From assembly GCA_023228865.1 (NCBI GenBank), contig JALOAH010000027.1:1-47229 (forward strand): DNA of 47,229 nucleotides, read 5' to 3'. Both the position numbers and the translations under genes were made by a program. A model generated the notes under the pieces. That model saw only the letters and a list, made by a program, of their open reading frames with translations. It did no database searches and was not told the origin of the DNA. The first letter of the stretch is position 1. Each line of letters starts with the position of its first letter. Positions 1 through 9,883 of the stretch are shown piece after piece. This DNA is from Porticoccaceae bacterium. GTDB taxonomy: Bacteria; Pseudomonadota; Gammaproteobacteria; Pseudomonadales; Porticoccaceae.

Positions 1-988
1 GGCGCACATAAAGCTGGCTTTCTACTTTTGCCTCGCGGAGCTTCGCATGGGTATCCAGTGCATTGCCAAGAAGGCTGTCCCGCGATGAAGAAAGGACAAG
101 GGTGGGCGGGAATTTACCAAGAATCTTCGGGTGATCCGCGGGAAAGGCCAAGGGGTCAGCCATATCGGCCGGACCGAAATATCCGGGCAATTTCGGTATT
201 TCATCAGGAATTTTCACTGTGGCGCCAGTCAGTCCCAGCATCCAGAATCCGGTATCGGATGCGCCGCGACTTGCCGTCCCCGCGGCCTGAATGGCAATGG
301 CGCCAGGCCCCGGCACCCCGTCCCTGTCCAATCGCGCCACGACCTGGGCTGCAAGTATCCCTCCGGCCGATGAGCCGACAATACCTATATTGCCGGGCTT
401 GTAGGATTTCAGCAGTTCGCGATATACCTTGACCACATCATCGGTGGCGGCGGGATAAACGGCTTCGGGGGCCTGACGATAATCCACCGCAATGACCTTG
501 TAGCCACCGATCCCGGCCATGGGTATCGCTTCCATACGGCCACCCACGCCACCATTGCCGATCACAAAGCCTCCACCGTGAAGGCTGATCAGCACCTGCT
601 CCCGCCTGCGGTCGTCCAAGCCGGCCTTGGGTTCAACGATATCGACGGCAACACCTGCTATTTCAGTTCGCTCCATGCTGACCGCATACAGCGCCTCCCA
701 TCTCTCCAATATCGGGCCGGCCCACCGGGTATCGTAAATATGGCGGATATTATGGATATCGCCAGTCATGGCAGGATCACCGCCACGGGCAAAATATGCT
801 TTGAAAGCTTCGCGCGCCTCATCACTGAAACTGGATGGCATGGCATATCGCTGTTCAGGAACGTTTACGGCGCCCTCTTTGTCGATCATGGGCGGGTGCG
901 AAGGTCCGGAATCGGCAAAAACCGGGGTTACGGCGAGGATGGAAACTACCAGCGTCTGCCGCATAAAGAGTGAAGTCAAACCTGTCAA
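1..988 (-). CDS. Exported alpha/beta hydrolase (HSL-type esterase), 3' end cut by window edge
   Basis: I read this by translating the minus strand; the gene runs off the left edge, so its C-terminus, including the catalytic His, is not visible. The visible 329 residues start with a signal peptide (hydrophobic run ending TPVFA before DSG). An HGGG oxyanion motif is followed about 80 residues later by a nucleophile elbow GSSAGG, the layout of the hormone-sensitive-lipase family of carboxylic ester hydrolases, here probably periplasmic. The TTG start at 988 is chosen because GAGGG lies 7-8 bases upstream; an ATG at 964 gives a shorter signal peptide but has no visible ribosome site. It follows the carboxylesterase gene by 68 bases and is probably cotranscribed with it. 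The elbow has Ser where GDSAGG is usual. Confidence 0.85.
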   Translation of the reverse strand, partial: MTGLTSLFMRQTLVVSILAVTPVFADSGPSHPPMIDKEGAVNVPEQRYAMPSSFSDEAREAFKAYFARGGDPAMTGDIHNIRHIYDTRWAGPILERWEALYAVSMERTEIAGVAVDIVEPKAGLDDRRREQVLISLHGGGFVIGNGGVGGRMEAIPMAGIGGYKVIAVDYRQAPEAVYPAATDDVVKVYRELLKSYKPGNIGIVGSSAGGILAAQVVARLDRDGVPGPGAIAIQAAGTASRGASDTGFWMLGLTGATVKIPDEIPKLPGYFGPADMADPLAFPADHPKILGKFPPTLVLSSSRDSLLGNALDTHAKLREAKVESQLYVR

Positions 989-1056
989 TTTATTTCCCTC
1001 ATCGTGATTCAATATTTTAGGATCCGACCTTCTGGACGGGGTCCGCCTGGATGGTC

Positions 1057-2772
1057 TCAACCGTAAAGTGCTTTCGTCAACAACTTGCGCATTTCAGACC
1101 GGTCGTCGGTTGAAACATGTGGTGGCACGTCAAAATGCATGACCTGGCGCTTTTCCAGGTCGTAGGGGTTCCATCGAGGAATGGCCGGATTATTGGGATC
1201 CCCTGTCGAGGCAAAGCGCACCCAGGTATCGCTCATGATCTTGCCCATCTCAGCGTTTTCCGGGCGATCACCCGCCATCACAGACATGGAGTAATTATTG
1301 AGCGCAAAGGGAATATCGCCGCCATGAGCCGCACCCATTACGCCATCGAGAGCGGGCGATTCGAAATCGAAGCGATAGGAATAGACCGGGCCCCGATTAG
1401 CGGCCGCGCGCCGCTCGGCCCAGGCAATGGAGCCTGCCCACATCGTGCGGTCAGTAATCATCTGGCACGCAATATCAGTCGGCGAGGAACCGGACATCTC
1501 ATCCCGGTACGCCGTGTAGATCTCGTCGCTCATCTCGCCAAATAAGCCGTCCGACATACCCTTGAGACCACGGTCATCGAGAGAACCAAACCAAGGCATA
1601 CCCAGCATCATCATAGTCATATCGTCCTTGGTGGAGCCAATCAGCACTGGCACATCGATCCCCGAGGGCGCAGGCACCGGGTCCATGGGATGGACAGGCA
1701 GAACCGCGCCATCCACCACCGGCTGGAGCGGCATGAAATCTTCCGGATTGCCCTGACCGGCCAGACCACCGCTGATGGACATGGCCATTTTTTCCGCCTC
1801 ATGCACCAAGGTCTGCGCGGGAATGTCGTGCAGTTTGTGGAAATTCTTTCGATCAAGACCTAGGTGCGCCAGGAATTTTTCGGCATTTTGTGTCGCGCGT
1901 TCCGCTGTCGTGGCGCGCATCATGGCACCACTCATCAGATTGGCGCGATGAATGAGCCCTTTGGCGGCGGGCATCGCCAACAGGGTCGAGGTCTTTGAAG
2001 CACCACCGGAAGAACCAAATACCAACACGCTGTCCGGATCGCCACCAAAGCCCGCGATATTATCTCGCACCCACTCCAGGGCAAGAGCCAGATCCAGCAT
2101 CCCCACATTACCGGAGTGGGCGTATTCCTCGCCGCCAAATTCCGCCAGATGCAGGTAACCCAGGGGGCCCAGCCGATGATTCACTGTAACCACTACCGCA
2201 TCACCCCGCTGCGCAGCGCCGGTTCCGTCATACATTGTCCACGCACCAGAGCCGGTGGAAAATGCGCCACCATGTATGTAAAAGAGTACGGGGCGTTTGC
2301 GTCCATCATTGACCCCGCCGGTCCAGACATTGAGTACCAGGCAGTCCTCCCCGGTTGCCGGCTCATCGCCGGAAAGACCATGAAGGAACGCCATAAAAGC
2401 CTTCATTCGCTCAGCCGCAGCAGGGTCGGTAGTCCCGGACATTCCTCCGGCTTCCGCCGGGGATGCTTGCGGCGCGTTGGGTCCGAAGGCCATCACATCG
2501 CGCACACCTGTCCAGGGCTGCGGCTTCGAGGGTGCCTTGAAGCGGCTGGCACCCCCTGTCGGAGCACCGTAGGGAATACCCTTGAAAATGTGAACACCTC
2601 CCTGCGTCGTGCCTCGTACTTTGCCAGCATTGGTCTCGACGACACTATATTGCGGCTTTCCTCCACCGGTGGTAGCCGCAACAGCCTGCATCAGGAATGA
2701 CGATCCAGCGAGAGATATTCCCCCCGCCCCGGCAGCAATTTTAAGCAAACGGCGACGATTGATCTCGATCAT
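1057..2772 (-). CDS. Tat-exported carboxylesterase type B
   Basis: A 571-residue type-B carboxylesterase (PF00135, alpha/beta hydrolase fold), a usual length for the family. Residues 6-33 form a twin-arginine signal (NRRRLLK followed by a hydrophobic stretch and AVAA), so the enzyme should be folded before export. Family marks are the EDCLVLNVW signature near 142-150, the oxyanion HGGA at 167-170, the nucleophile elbow GSSGG with Ser255, and the late catalytic-His segment [10 protein letters not shown]. The elbow is unusual: GESAG is the family norm, and here Glu is Ser and Ala is Gly. It cleaves carboxylic esters by family; the substrate is unknown. It lies 34 bases after a Lipoprotein_15 gene and before a second esterase, so two exported esterases end this cluster. 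Confidence 0.9.
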   Translation of the reverse strand: MIEINRRRLLKIAAGAGGISLAGSSFLMQAVAATTGGGKPQYSVVETNAGKVRGTTQGGVHIFKGIPYGAPTGGASRFKAPSKPQPWTGVRDVMAFGPNAPQASPAEAGGMSGTTDPAAAERMKAFMAFLHGLSGDEPATGEDCLVLNVWTGGVNDGRKRPVLFYIHGGAFSTGSGAWTMYDGTGAAQRGDAVVVTVNHRLGPLGYLHLAEFGGEEYAHSGNVGMLDLALALEWVRDNIAGFGGDPDSVLVFGSSGGASKTSTLLAMPAAKGLIHRANLMSGAMMRATTAERATQNAEKFLAHLGLDRKNFHKLHDIPAQTLVHEAEKMAMSISGGLAGQGNPEDFMPLQPVVDGAVLPVHPMDPVPAPSGIDVPVLIGSTKDDMTMMMLGMPWFGSLDDRGLKGMSDGLFGEMSDEIYTAYRDEMSGSSPTDIACQMITDRTMWAGSIAWAERRAAANRGPVYSYRFDFESPALDGVMGAAHGGDIPFALNNYSMSVMAGDRPENAEMGKIMSDTWVRFASTGDPNNPAIPRWNPYDLEKRQVMHFDVPPHVSTDDRSEMRKLLTKALYG

Positions 2773-2806
2773 AGTGGTAACCTCACAGAGTTGTAATCAT
2801 TCAAAC

Positions 2807-3208
2807 CTACGGTAGCAATTTGTGCCACACACCGCCTACCCCTTCGCCGAGAATCGTTCCCGGTTTGTCCTTGATATAGGTATAGACAGGCTTATCCTTG
2901 TAGCTCCATTGAAACTTGCCATCATCCCGTTTGAATGTGGCCCAGTCACCCACAGCAGAGGATGATCCGGAGGACAATAAGGGTGGCCAGGCTACCGCAC
3001 ATTGATCATTGCAGACCGACTGCCCCGGGCCATCCTGGTCAAAGACATACAAAGCCAATCCATCTTCCGTGCGGAACTCATACCGCGAATCCTCCACCAT
3101 GATGCTCACCTCGACCGGGGTAGGGCCCGGTGACGACTGAGCCAGCACAGGCAGCCCAGCCAAACCCAAGGCGCCGATCAATCCACCAATGAGACTCCGA
3201 ATCAGCAT
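2807..3208 (-). CDS. Single-module Lipoprotein_15 (COG4315-like) secreted protein
   Basis: A 133-residue exported protein with one copy of the secreted repeat of PF03640 (Lipoprotein_15): GLALYVFDQD, then CNDQCAVAWPPL, then DDGKFQWSYKDKPVYTYIKDKPG. The function of the family is not established; its CxxxC and aromatic-rich core are conserved. An upstream ATG would add nine residues, but the start at 3208 has GGGAGG eight bases before it and gives a clean signal peptide ending VLAQ. The protein lacks a lipobox and should be soluble in the periplasm. It sits between a TonB receptor gene and the carboxylesterase gene. The two large paralogues at 9884-11137 and 21173-22402 carry three such modules each. 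Confidence 0.85.
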   Translation of the reverse strand: MLIRSLIGGLIGALGLAGLPVLAQSSPGPTPVEVSIMVEDSRYEFRTEDGLALYVFDQDGPGQSVCNDQCAVAWPPLLSSGSSSAVGDWATFKRDDGKFQWSYKDKPVYTYIKDKPGTILGEGVGGVWHKLLP

Positions 3209-3300
3209 CTTTAGTACCTCCCTAAGATAGGTCATAACGTTGAAATAGCCATTTCCTCAAACCTGCCCGGCCTAGAAGATCCATGAAAAGCGATAACTGC

Positions 3301-5538
3301 TTACTCAGCTCCCCACGCATACCGGAACTTAACACCGTAGGTTCTCGGCTCACCATAGAGTGACTGAACAAATCCAAAATCATTGTAGAGGTCCGCTCCG
3401 CCCAGCAGGTATTCCTTGTCGAAGGCATTGTTTACAAAAAGCGTAATGTCGAGGGGATGGCCCATAACGTTTTGCCAGGTGAGATTAGCGTTCATAAGAG
3501 CATAGCCATCAAATTTCGACTGGCGTGAAACCGCCGCCTGATCGCTGTAGCGTTCTGTCTGATAATAACCGGTGATGTTGTACAATAAATCTCCCGCCGA
3601 ATCGCCCACTGGCATACGGTATTCGGCGGTAAGACCTACCTTGTGCTGGGGAACATCTGCCACTTTGGTCACCAGCACAGGGGTGTTGGCATCCGTGGAA
3701 TCAATCTTTGAGTCCACATAGGAGTAGTATCCCGACAAGGTGAAATTAGGGGTAAACTGTACAAGCGCCTCGATCTCTCCACCCTGGATAATCGCTTCAG
3801 CGGAATTGAAGTTGAGTGCAAAAGAGGTCCCGCTCTCGATGAAGTAAGTGGTGCGCACGATATCCTCGTACCACTGATAATAGTAGGCGGCATTAATACG
3901 ACCATAAATCTCGTTAACCGCCCAGTCCCATTTGAGACCGATTTCGACGTCGTCTACGTATTCCGGTTCGACAAGGACCAATGAAGGATCCACCGCTGTT
4001 GGGTTAAAGGCCCCCCCCTTGAAACCGTGCCTGTGAGCCAGGTAGACCAACGTATCATCGTTAATCTGGTAGTTCGCCGTCACCTCCCAGTTCCAGTCGC
4101 TCCACTCCCCGGATACTGAATTCGTCGAAACCCCACCCGGGAAAGAGCCTATGCCGCCAGTTTCACTGAAAGTCTTTACGTCTCGCTCATCCCATGTATA
4201 GCGAGCGCCCAGCGTAAGCGAAAGTCCCTCAGCGATAAAGTCCAGGGGAAGTCTGATCTGGCTATAGGGGGCCACACTGCGGACATCACTTTCGCTGTCT
4301 CGGAAGGATGATCCCGCACTGATAACCAAGCCACCCACTGTGACGGTCTCTCCGGGAATGCCGTCTTTGACCCTGCTCTCCTTAGACCAATATACACCGC
4401 TTACCCAGCTCAGCCGGCCGTCCATGCCCGTATAAATTACCTGTAACTCATCAGAATAAAGGCGGCTGGAGGGCTCGCCACCGGGGCCATTGACACCCAG
4501 GTGAATCAGTGGCAATGGCACTCCACCCATATTGGTACCATTGCCACCGCGGCGCTGCTGAACCCCGAAGATATTTTTCAGCGTGATGCTGTTGTTGAGC
4601 TGAAAGATAGTAGTATTGGACAGAAAACGATTATCCTGATCGATATACCCCTCGTAATCGAGATGAATCTTATCCCTGCCGAGAGCAATAGCCTCCTCCG
4701 CATACTCGTTAAAGGAACCCGGACCAGGATAAAGGCCAAGTGCCGGATTATATAAAGTCGCCGCCGTGCCCGCCGGATTATATGCCACCAGATGATTGGA
4801 AGAACCACGCGTATCTATAGTATCGTAAGAAAATATCGTCGTATTCTCAATAGCATCAGTGGGTGCGAACAGAAGTGATGCTCGGATCGACTTATAGTCC
4901 TTTTCATCAAGCTTGTTCCCAGTGCCTATATTCCTTGTCCAGCCATCGCGTTTCTCCATGTTACCAGCGATTCTCAGCGCAAGCTTGTCGTCTATCAAGG
5001 GAATATTGACCATAGCTTCGGTACTATTATGATCGAAGTTACCGATGCCACCCGAAAAATAGGCACTGAACGCATGCTCAGGTTTCTTCGGAGAAATCAA
5101 CATAGCACCACCGGTCGAATTGCGACCAAAAGCAACCCCCTGCGGTCCCTTGAGGACTTGAATCGAATCGAGATCGTAGAGTGTCGCCGAGCCCGTGGGA
5201 GTCAACGGCACTTCTGCAAATAGTGTATCGACGCCTGGGTAATCGGAAGCATAGGCTGCCGACTGCCCCCGCAGCTGTAAACGAACACCGGATCGTGTCA
5301 GACTCTGGGCAAAATTCAGAGCCGGCACGTTGTACTGGAGTTGCTCGAAGTTGTGGATATTCCGCTTCTCCAGATCGCCAGACGACAATGCAGTGATAGC
5401 GATTGGAACAGCCTGCAGACTTTCCTCAACGCGCCTGGCCGTCACCAGTATTTCTTCAATTCCCTGAGCCAAGGTCAGAGAGGGAACACTTAGCGGCAGA
5501 AGTATCGCGGAACCGAATAGATATTTTTTAAGAATCAT
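3301..5538 (-). CDS. TonB-dependent outer-membrane receptor
   Basis: A 745-residue TonB-dependent receptor: signal peptide ending LTLAQ, TonB box EEILVTARR, a plug domain to about residue 160 containing LKGPQGVAFGRNSTGGA, then a beta-barrel ending in the aromatic-containing strand FRYAWGAE. Such receptors import large or scarce substrates across the outer membrane using TonB energy. It is a close paralogue of the 745-residue receptor at 6837-9074, sharing NFEQLQYNVPAL, HRHGFKGGAFNP, PEYVDDVE, YYQWYEDIV and DITLFVNNAFDKEYLL. Nothing marks it as a siderophore receptor, and the neighbouring esterases suggest an organic substrate. That is inference from context. It may have its own promoter in the 507-base gap upstream. 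Confidence 0.95.
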   Translation of the reverse strand: MILKKYLFGSAILLPLSVPSLTLAQGIEEILVTARRVEESLQAVPIAITALSSGDLEKRNIHNFEQLQYNVPALNFAQSLTRSGVRLQLRGQSAAYASDYPGVDTLFAEVPLTPTGSATLYDLDSIQVLKGPQGVAFGRNSTGGAMLISPKKPEHAFSAYFSGGIGNFDHNSTEAMVNIPLIDDKLALRIAGNMEKRDGWTRNIGTGNKLDEKDYKSIRASLLFAPTDAIENTTIFSYDTIDTRGSSNHLVAYNPAGTAATLYNPALGLYPGPGSFNEYAEEAIALGRDKIHLDYEGYIDQDNRFLSNTTIFQLNNSITLKNIFGVQQRRGGNGTNMGGVPLPLIHLGVNGPGGEPSSRLYSDELQVIYTGMDGRLSWVSGVYWSKESRVKDGIPGETVTVGGLVISAGSSFRDSESDVRSVAPYSQIRLPLDFIAEGLSLTLGARYTWDERDVKTFSETGGIGSFPGGVSTNSVSGEWSDWNWEVTANYQINDDTLVYLAHRHGFKGGAFNPTAVDPSLVLVEPEYVDDVEIGLKWDWAVNEIYGRINAAYYYQWYEDIVRTTYFIESGTSFALNFNSAEAIIQGGEIEALVQFTPNFTLSGYYSYVDSKIDSTDANTPVLVTKVADVPQHKVGLTAEYRMPVGDSAGDLLYNITGYYQTERYSDQAAVSRQSKFDGYALMNANLTWQNVMGHPLDITLFVNNAFDKEYLLGGADLYNDFGFVQSLYGEPRTYGVKFRYAWGAE

Positions 5539-6045
5539 TTTTATCCGTTACCTTTGATGGTGTTAGAGCTATGCCTTAGAACTTCAATTTATTCTATTTA
5601 TCTACCTTTCAAAAACCTGACCTGATCATATCAACATCTCGACTCAGATATTATTCTCCTGAAAATTGATAATCAAATCCCAATCCCGACAACTCAGGAA
5701 TACAGAACGATCCGCGGCAATCCTCCTTCTGGCACTTACGCAGCGCCAGTCAATCTAAACTGATAAACAGGGGTAGCATGCGTATCCGTCTCACCTGTTT
5801 CTATCAAAGATGTCATTGGCAAGCACAGAATTATTTTACCAGCGCCATTGGATCCAATAGGAGGCGGAGACAGAATAGACAGCCAGCTGAATCTACATTG
5901 GAGATACCCGTTGACAATCTTCCATCCTTCGTTCCGCCTGTCGAGATAAATGGATATGCCCTGATCATCGCTCTCTATCTCCAAAAGCAAGCCTTGTTGT
6001 CATATTCCATGCTTCGCCCTGACATCGGGCAGCCGCGATTTAAAA
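5539..6045. other. 507-base gap with no supported gene
   Basis: This AT-rich stretch separates the receptor gene (start 5538) from the end of the GST-like gene. Both strands hold open frames of 84-95 codons. The minus-strand frame (5736-5990) begins at TTG without a good ribosome site; it contains GSNGAGK, which resembles a Walker A loop but lacks the following Ser/Thr and any ABC context. I treat both as chance. The 150 bases next to 5538 probably contain the receptor promoter. No strong hairpin with a T-run was found. Confidence 0.4.
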
Positions 6046-6792
6046 TCAATCCGGAACACCAATAAAACCATTCGGCAGAGCAATTTCACGCATTTTCACA
6101 AAGGCAGGCCGAGCCTCAACTCGATCCTTCCAGCCCATCAGTTTCGGATAGCTTGTCATATCATGCTTGGCCACCATGGACATGAAATTGATATTAAAAT
6201 GCATCATGATATCCGCAATTGAAAACTCAGATCCACCAAAATACCGGTATCTGGAAAGGTGATCTTCAAGATACATCAGGGCCTGATCTGACTTTCCCTG
6301 CTGGCTTTTTACTACCGGGGGCGCTTCACTACTGACTGCTCGCTGAAGAAGAAACTCGGTAATAAATCGAGGCGCGGCAGAACCTTCCGCGAAATGAAGC
6401 CATTGCAGATATCGAGGATAATCTTCAGAGTCAGCGGCAGGTGCCAGTCGCCCATTGCCGTGGCGTTCTTCAAGAAGCTGAAGTATCGCAGACGACTCCA
6501 CAAGCACGTCATTCCCATACACCACAGTGGGTGTTATGGGCATAAGTGGATTGACAGACTTCGCCATTCTGTGACTAGCATAGAGATCCCCAGGCTCAAA
6601 CATGAGGGAATAAGGAATTCCTGCTTCTTCACAATACCAAATAATGCGCTCCGATCGTCGTCCTTCGGTGTGATAAATTGTCAACAAAGGCTCACGCGAG
6701 GAAGCCCGAAGAGAATTATCAGCGGCACCAGCGGAGATACAGAATGTACTCACAGCCAGCACCGCTGACAGCAGCGACAGCATCTTGCCCAT
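6046..6792 (-). CDS. Exported glutathione-S-transferase-fold protein (copy 1)
   Basis: 248 residues with a two-domain GST layout. The thioredoxin-like N-domain (about 35-112) begins LLTIYHTEGRRSERIIWYCEEAGIPY and has the expected cis-proline (TPTVVYG, Pro88) and the glutathione-contact ESSAI at 99-103. The helical C-domain contains FSIADIMMHFNINF and the ARPAF-type ending. Unusually for this family, a signal peptide (MLSLLSAVLAVSTFCISAGA) precedes the fold, predicting export. It starts 44 bases after a TonB receptor gene, probably in one operon. A close paralogue lies at 17261-18010, also with a signal peptide. Its reaction is unknown; possibilities are thiol-dependent ether or halide cleavage, peroxide reduction, or a binding role. 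Confidence 0.88.
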   Translation of the reverse strand: MGKMLSLLSAVLAVSTFCISAGAADNSLRASSREPLLTIYHTEGRRSERIIWYCEEAGIPYSLMFEPGDLYASHRMAKSVNPLMPITPTVVYGNDVLVESSAILQLLEERHGNGRLAPAADSEDYPRYLQWLHFAEGSAAPRFITEFLLQRAVSSEAPPVVKSQQGKSDQALMYLEDHLSRYRYFGGSEFSIADIMMHFNINFMSMVAKHDMTSYPKLMGWKDRVEARPAFVKMREIALPNGFIGVPD

Positions 6793-6836
6793 AAAATCAT
6801 GCTTCTTTTAATTAGGAAAAATGATGAACAGGAATA

Positions 6837-9074
6837 TCATTGCTCGCCCCAGCGATAATCGAATCGTACGCCATAAGTCCTTGGCTCCCCGTAATAAGCC
6901 AAGACATAGCCGAAGTTGTTATAAATATCAGCACCAGACAGCAGATACTCTTTATCAAAGGCATTATTGACAAACAAAGTAATGTCCAGTGGATTGCCCA
7001 TAATTTGCTTCCACCCGAAGTTAGCATTGACGATGCCATACCCGGGAAGCAGTGATTCTTCAACTTCTGAAGCCTGATCGGCATAATGATTACTTTGCGC
7101 ATAGCCGGTGATCGCCAGCTCCAGATCACCCGTATCGTTCTGCATAGGGTATAGGTAGTGTAAAGTAGCGCTAACCTTGTGCCTTGGGATATCCGCCAAT
7201 TTTGAGATCGGAATCGGAGATCCCACCTGCGATTTAACTTCGGATTCCACATATGAGTAATGCGCGGAAATTGACAATCTGTCCGTAAACTCCACAGTAG
7301 ATTCTATTTCACCACCTATAACAGTCGCCTCTGCAGAATTGAAGTTCAGCGTAAATGCAGTGCCATCTTCCTGAAGAAAATGTGTATTTGTCACAATATC
7401 TTCATACCATTGGTAGTAAAAGGCAGCATTGGTTCGCCCATGAATATTATTGATTGACCAATCCCACTTTACACCCAGCTCCACGTCATCCACATACTCC
7501 GGCTCGACCATAACCAGGGCTGGATCCAACGCAGACGGATTGAATGCCCCTCCTTTGAAACCATGGCGATGAGCTATATAGGCCAACAAATCATCATTTA
7601 CCTGATAATTTATCGTGGCTTCCCAGTTATAATCGCTCCATTCACCCGACACCTCAGTAACCGTTTCAACACCACCAACTGAGCGCCGCTGTGTCGAATC
7701 ACGCTCATCCTTGGTGTATCGAACACCCGCAGTAAAAGACAGGCCCTCAACTATGGAGCTCAGCGGGAATGTCAATTGAGCATATGGTGCTATGCTCTTC
7801 GCAACTGATGTATTACGAGTAAGTGGCCCAGGAAATCCAACATTTATTGATTGGGTCGGGATCCCTTTCTTTCCAGGCTCTTGACGAGACCAGAACAGAC
7901 CTGTTACAAGGTCAAAACTTCCCCCCGGATCGCTGTACAGAAACTGCAATTCATTGGAATACATTCTATTTGAAGGCATTCGTCTACTCCCTTCCACCCC
8001 TAGGTATATCAAAGGCAGGGCTACACCACTCATATTGATTCCGGTTGACGACTGCAATTCCTGAAAACCAAATATATTCTTGAACGTCAGACTTTCAGAA
8101 ATATCGTAGGAGGTGGTATTCGATAGAAATGATGCCTTCCTTTCTTGGCCACCTTCATAGTCAATACGGATTTTATCTCTTCCTAGGGCAATTGCTTCAT
8201 CTGCAAGCTCGTAGAATAATGGACCGAACAGAAGCGCTGCCATGCCATTGGGGTTGTAAGCATGAAGCGAATTGACTGCACCCAGTGTCTCTGAATTTTC
8301 ATATGAATATACCGTCGAATTTTCGAGCTTATCATTCGGGGTAAATAGTAAGGATGCTCTGATTGTTTCAAAATCACGCTCATTGAGCTTCTTTCCGGTC
8401 TGGATGTTTTTTACCCAACCGTCCCGCTTATCCTGGCTGGCCACTACCCGCATAGCCAAGACATCATCGAGAATTGGTATATTGACCATCCCCTCCACAG
8501 CGCGATAGTCAAAATTTCCAATATTACCTTTGACGTAAGCACCAAACTGATGATCCGGCTTTTTCGGGTAGAACAGAACGGCCCCACCGGTAGAATTGCG
8601 GCCAAAGGCAACGCCCTGGGGCCCCTTGAGCACCTGGATGGACTCCAAATCTGCAAGAGTGGCAGAAGAAGGACCTGATGCTCCAATAAGAGGAACTTCG
8701 GCAAACAACCTATCTATACCAGGGAAATCCGAGTTCTTTGCTGTTGATTGCCCCCTGATCTGCAAACGCGATTCTCTGCCGGCACCATGGGAAAAGCTTA
8801 GTGCCGGGACATTATATTGAAGTTGCTCAAAATTAGTTACGTTCTTTATTTCCAGATCCCGTGAACTCAAAGTGGTAATAGCAATCGACACATTCTGCTG
8901 ATTCTCTTCCACCCTTCGAGCTGAAACTATCACCTCTTCTAGTAGACCCTGAGATGACCTTCCCTCTTGAGCAATTGCGCTTTGACCCGGCAGCAAACAG
9001 AACATCACTGGCATAACAGCCAAGGCGTGAGATGCCATAATTTTTCTTTTCTTAACTAATGCAGGTGTTCTCAT
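6837..9074 (-). CDS. TonB-dependent outer-membrane receptor, paralogue of the 3301-5538 receptor
   Basis: 745 residues: a long signal peptide ending QSAIAQ, TonB box LLEEVIVSARR, a plug with LKGPQGVAFGRNSTGGA, and a 22-strand-type barrel ending FDYRWGEQ. The start at 9074 has GGAG seven bases upstream. The identical length and many shared blocks with the receptor at 3301-5538 show a duplication; the two flank GST copy 1. By eye they share well over half their residues, and the largest differences lie in extracellular-loop-like stretches. They may take up related but different ligands, or be alternately expressed. The gene region is poorer in G+C than the rest of the window (for example 40% in 8281-8340). 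Confidence 0.95.
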   Translation of the reverse strand: MRTPALVKKRKIMASHALAVMPVMFCLLPGQSAIAQEGRSSQGLLEEVIVSARRVEENQQNVSIAITTLSSRDLEIKNVTNFEQLQYNVPALSFSHGAGRESRLQIRGQSTAKNSDFPGIDRLFAEVPLIGASGPSSATLADLESIQVLKGPQGVAFGRNSTGGAVLFYPKKPDHQFGAYVKGNIGNFDYRAVEGMVNIPILDDVLAMRVVASQDKRDGWVKNIQTGKKLNERDFETIRASLLFTPNDKLENSTVYSYENSETLGAVNSLHAYNPNGMAALLFGPLFYELADEAIALGRDKIRIDYEGGQERKASFLSNTTSYDISESLTFKNIFGFQELQSSTGINMSGVALPLIYLGVEGSRRMPSNRMYSNELQFLYSDPGGSFDLVTGLFWSRQEPGKKGIPTQSINVGFPGPLTRNTSVAKSIAPYAQLTFPLSSIVEGLSFTAGVRYTKDERDSTQRRSVGGVETVTEVSGEWSDYNWEATINYQVNDDLLAYIAHRHGFKGGAFNPSALDPALVMVEPEYVDDVELGVKWDWSINNIHGRTNAAFYYQWYEDIVTNTHFLQEDGTAFTLNFNSAEATVIGGEIESTVEFTDRLSISAHYSYVESEVKSQVGSPIPISKLADIPRHKVSATLHYLYPMQNDTGDLELAITGYAQSNHYADQASEVEESLLPGYGIVNANFGWKQIMGNPLDITLFVNNAFDKEYLLSGADIYNNFGYVLAYYGEPRTYGVRFDYRWGEQ

Positions 9075-9115
9075 TCATTTCTCCGTTATTCTATTTGTAT
9101 CTTATTTAACGAGCC

Positions 9116-9142
9116 CTTATAAAATTTATATCGTTATGTCTA
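9116..9142 (-). promoter_or_regulatory. Possible sigma70-type promoter for the 9074 receptor gene
   Basis: On the minus strand TAGACA (9142-9137) and TATAAG (9121-9116) each match five of six consensus bases, but the 15-base spacer is short. The surroundings are very AT-rich. This is weak, consensus-only evidence. Confidence 0.25.
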
Positions 9143-9181
9143 TATCTAACTCTCTGTCTTACTAATCCTGGCAGCTGATTT

Positions 9182-9688
9182 CTATTTGCCATCCTTGTCC
9201 TTCCTGTATGGCTTGTGGCAGTTTGAACAACTAACGCCTGTGGAATGATACTGAGCTGTAAGCGCCGTCAGATCATTCAGTTTAGAGGAGGCAATCAGTC
9301 GCTCTGACTCGGCCATGAAATCTCTGTATAGGGACTCGAATTCAGAGAATTCCTTCCAGATTTCAAGCTTTGCATCCGTCGCGAATCCAGAATCAGGACC
9401 TGTTTCCGCGGCGAACCAAGTCATCATTTCGCTCCCTGTAGCCATCAATTTCTCGGCGGCTGTTGTTACACGCTGCAAATCGGGCTTGCGCGTCTTCAAT
9501 TCATCATCAATAACTTTCATCTCACGGCCCATGGCCTTGAAGTTATGCTGCCTTTCGAAAATCGCCCTTTCAACAGGATCGGCAGGGACAGCAACTCGCT
9601 TTTCTCCACATCCCGACAATCCTAAAACAGTAAAAATTCCTGCCAAGAAAAACAATCTGGTGCTGACGTTATTGATCATTTTAAGCAT
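9182..9688 (-). CDS. Lipoprotein cytochrome c' (class II c-type cytochrome)
   Basis: 168 residues. A signal with lipobox LSGC (Cys27) predicts a membrane-anchored lipoprotein. The rest is mostly helical with the single heme motif CSNCH at 154-158 followed by KPYRK at the very C-terminus, the hallmark placement of cytochrome c' (PF01322), in which a four-helix bundle carries a high-spin heme that can bind NO, CO or O2. It could be an electron carrier or a gas- or radical-binding protein for the adjacent redox proteins. It follows cassette A by 195 bases and precedes a receptor gene, roughly the place that the HiPIP gene holds in the other half of the cluster. AGGA lies about eight bases before the start. 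Confidence 0.85.
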   Translation of the reverse strand: MLKMINNVSTRLFFLAGIFTVLGLSGCGEKRVAVPADPVERAIFERQHNFKAMGREMKVIDDELKTRKPDLQRVTTAAEKLMATGSEMMTWFAAETGPDSGFATDAKLEIWKEFSEFESLYRDFMAESERLIASSKLNDLTALTAQYHSTGVSCSNCHKPYRKDKDGK

Positions 9689-9883
9689 ATGAAAAATCCT
9701 AGTTGTAGTCTCGGATCAACAGTGATTCGCGCACCCGGCAATCGGTGCGGTCGCCATCCAGAAACTTAGTATCCTGAAAAGATGCAGGTGAAATTAGTCA
9801 AACTCTAATATTCAATGGGTACAGTATTTATTCACTGATTTTCCAAGACGATCTTGGCAGCCCCAAGCAAGTTATGGAACTGT

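Noticed and set aside
5736..5990. Minus-strand frame with GSNGAGK, resembling a Walker A loop
   Set aside because: TTG start without ribosome site, no Ser/Thr after the Lys, no Walker B or ABC signature, and an overlapping frame on the other strand is equally long.
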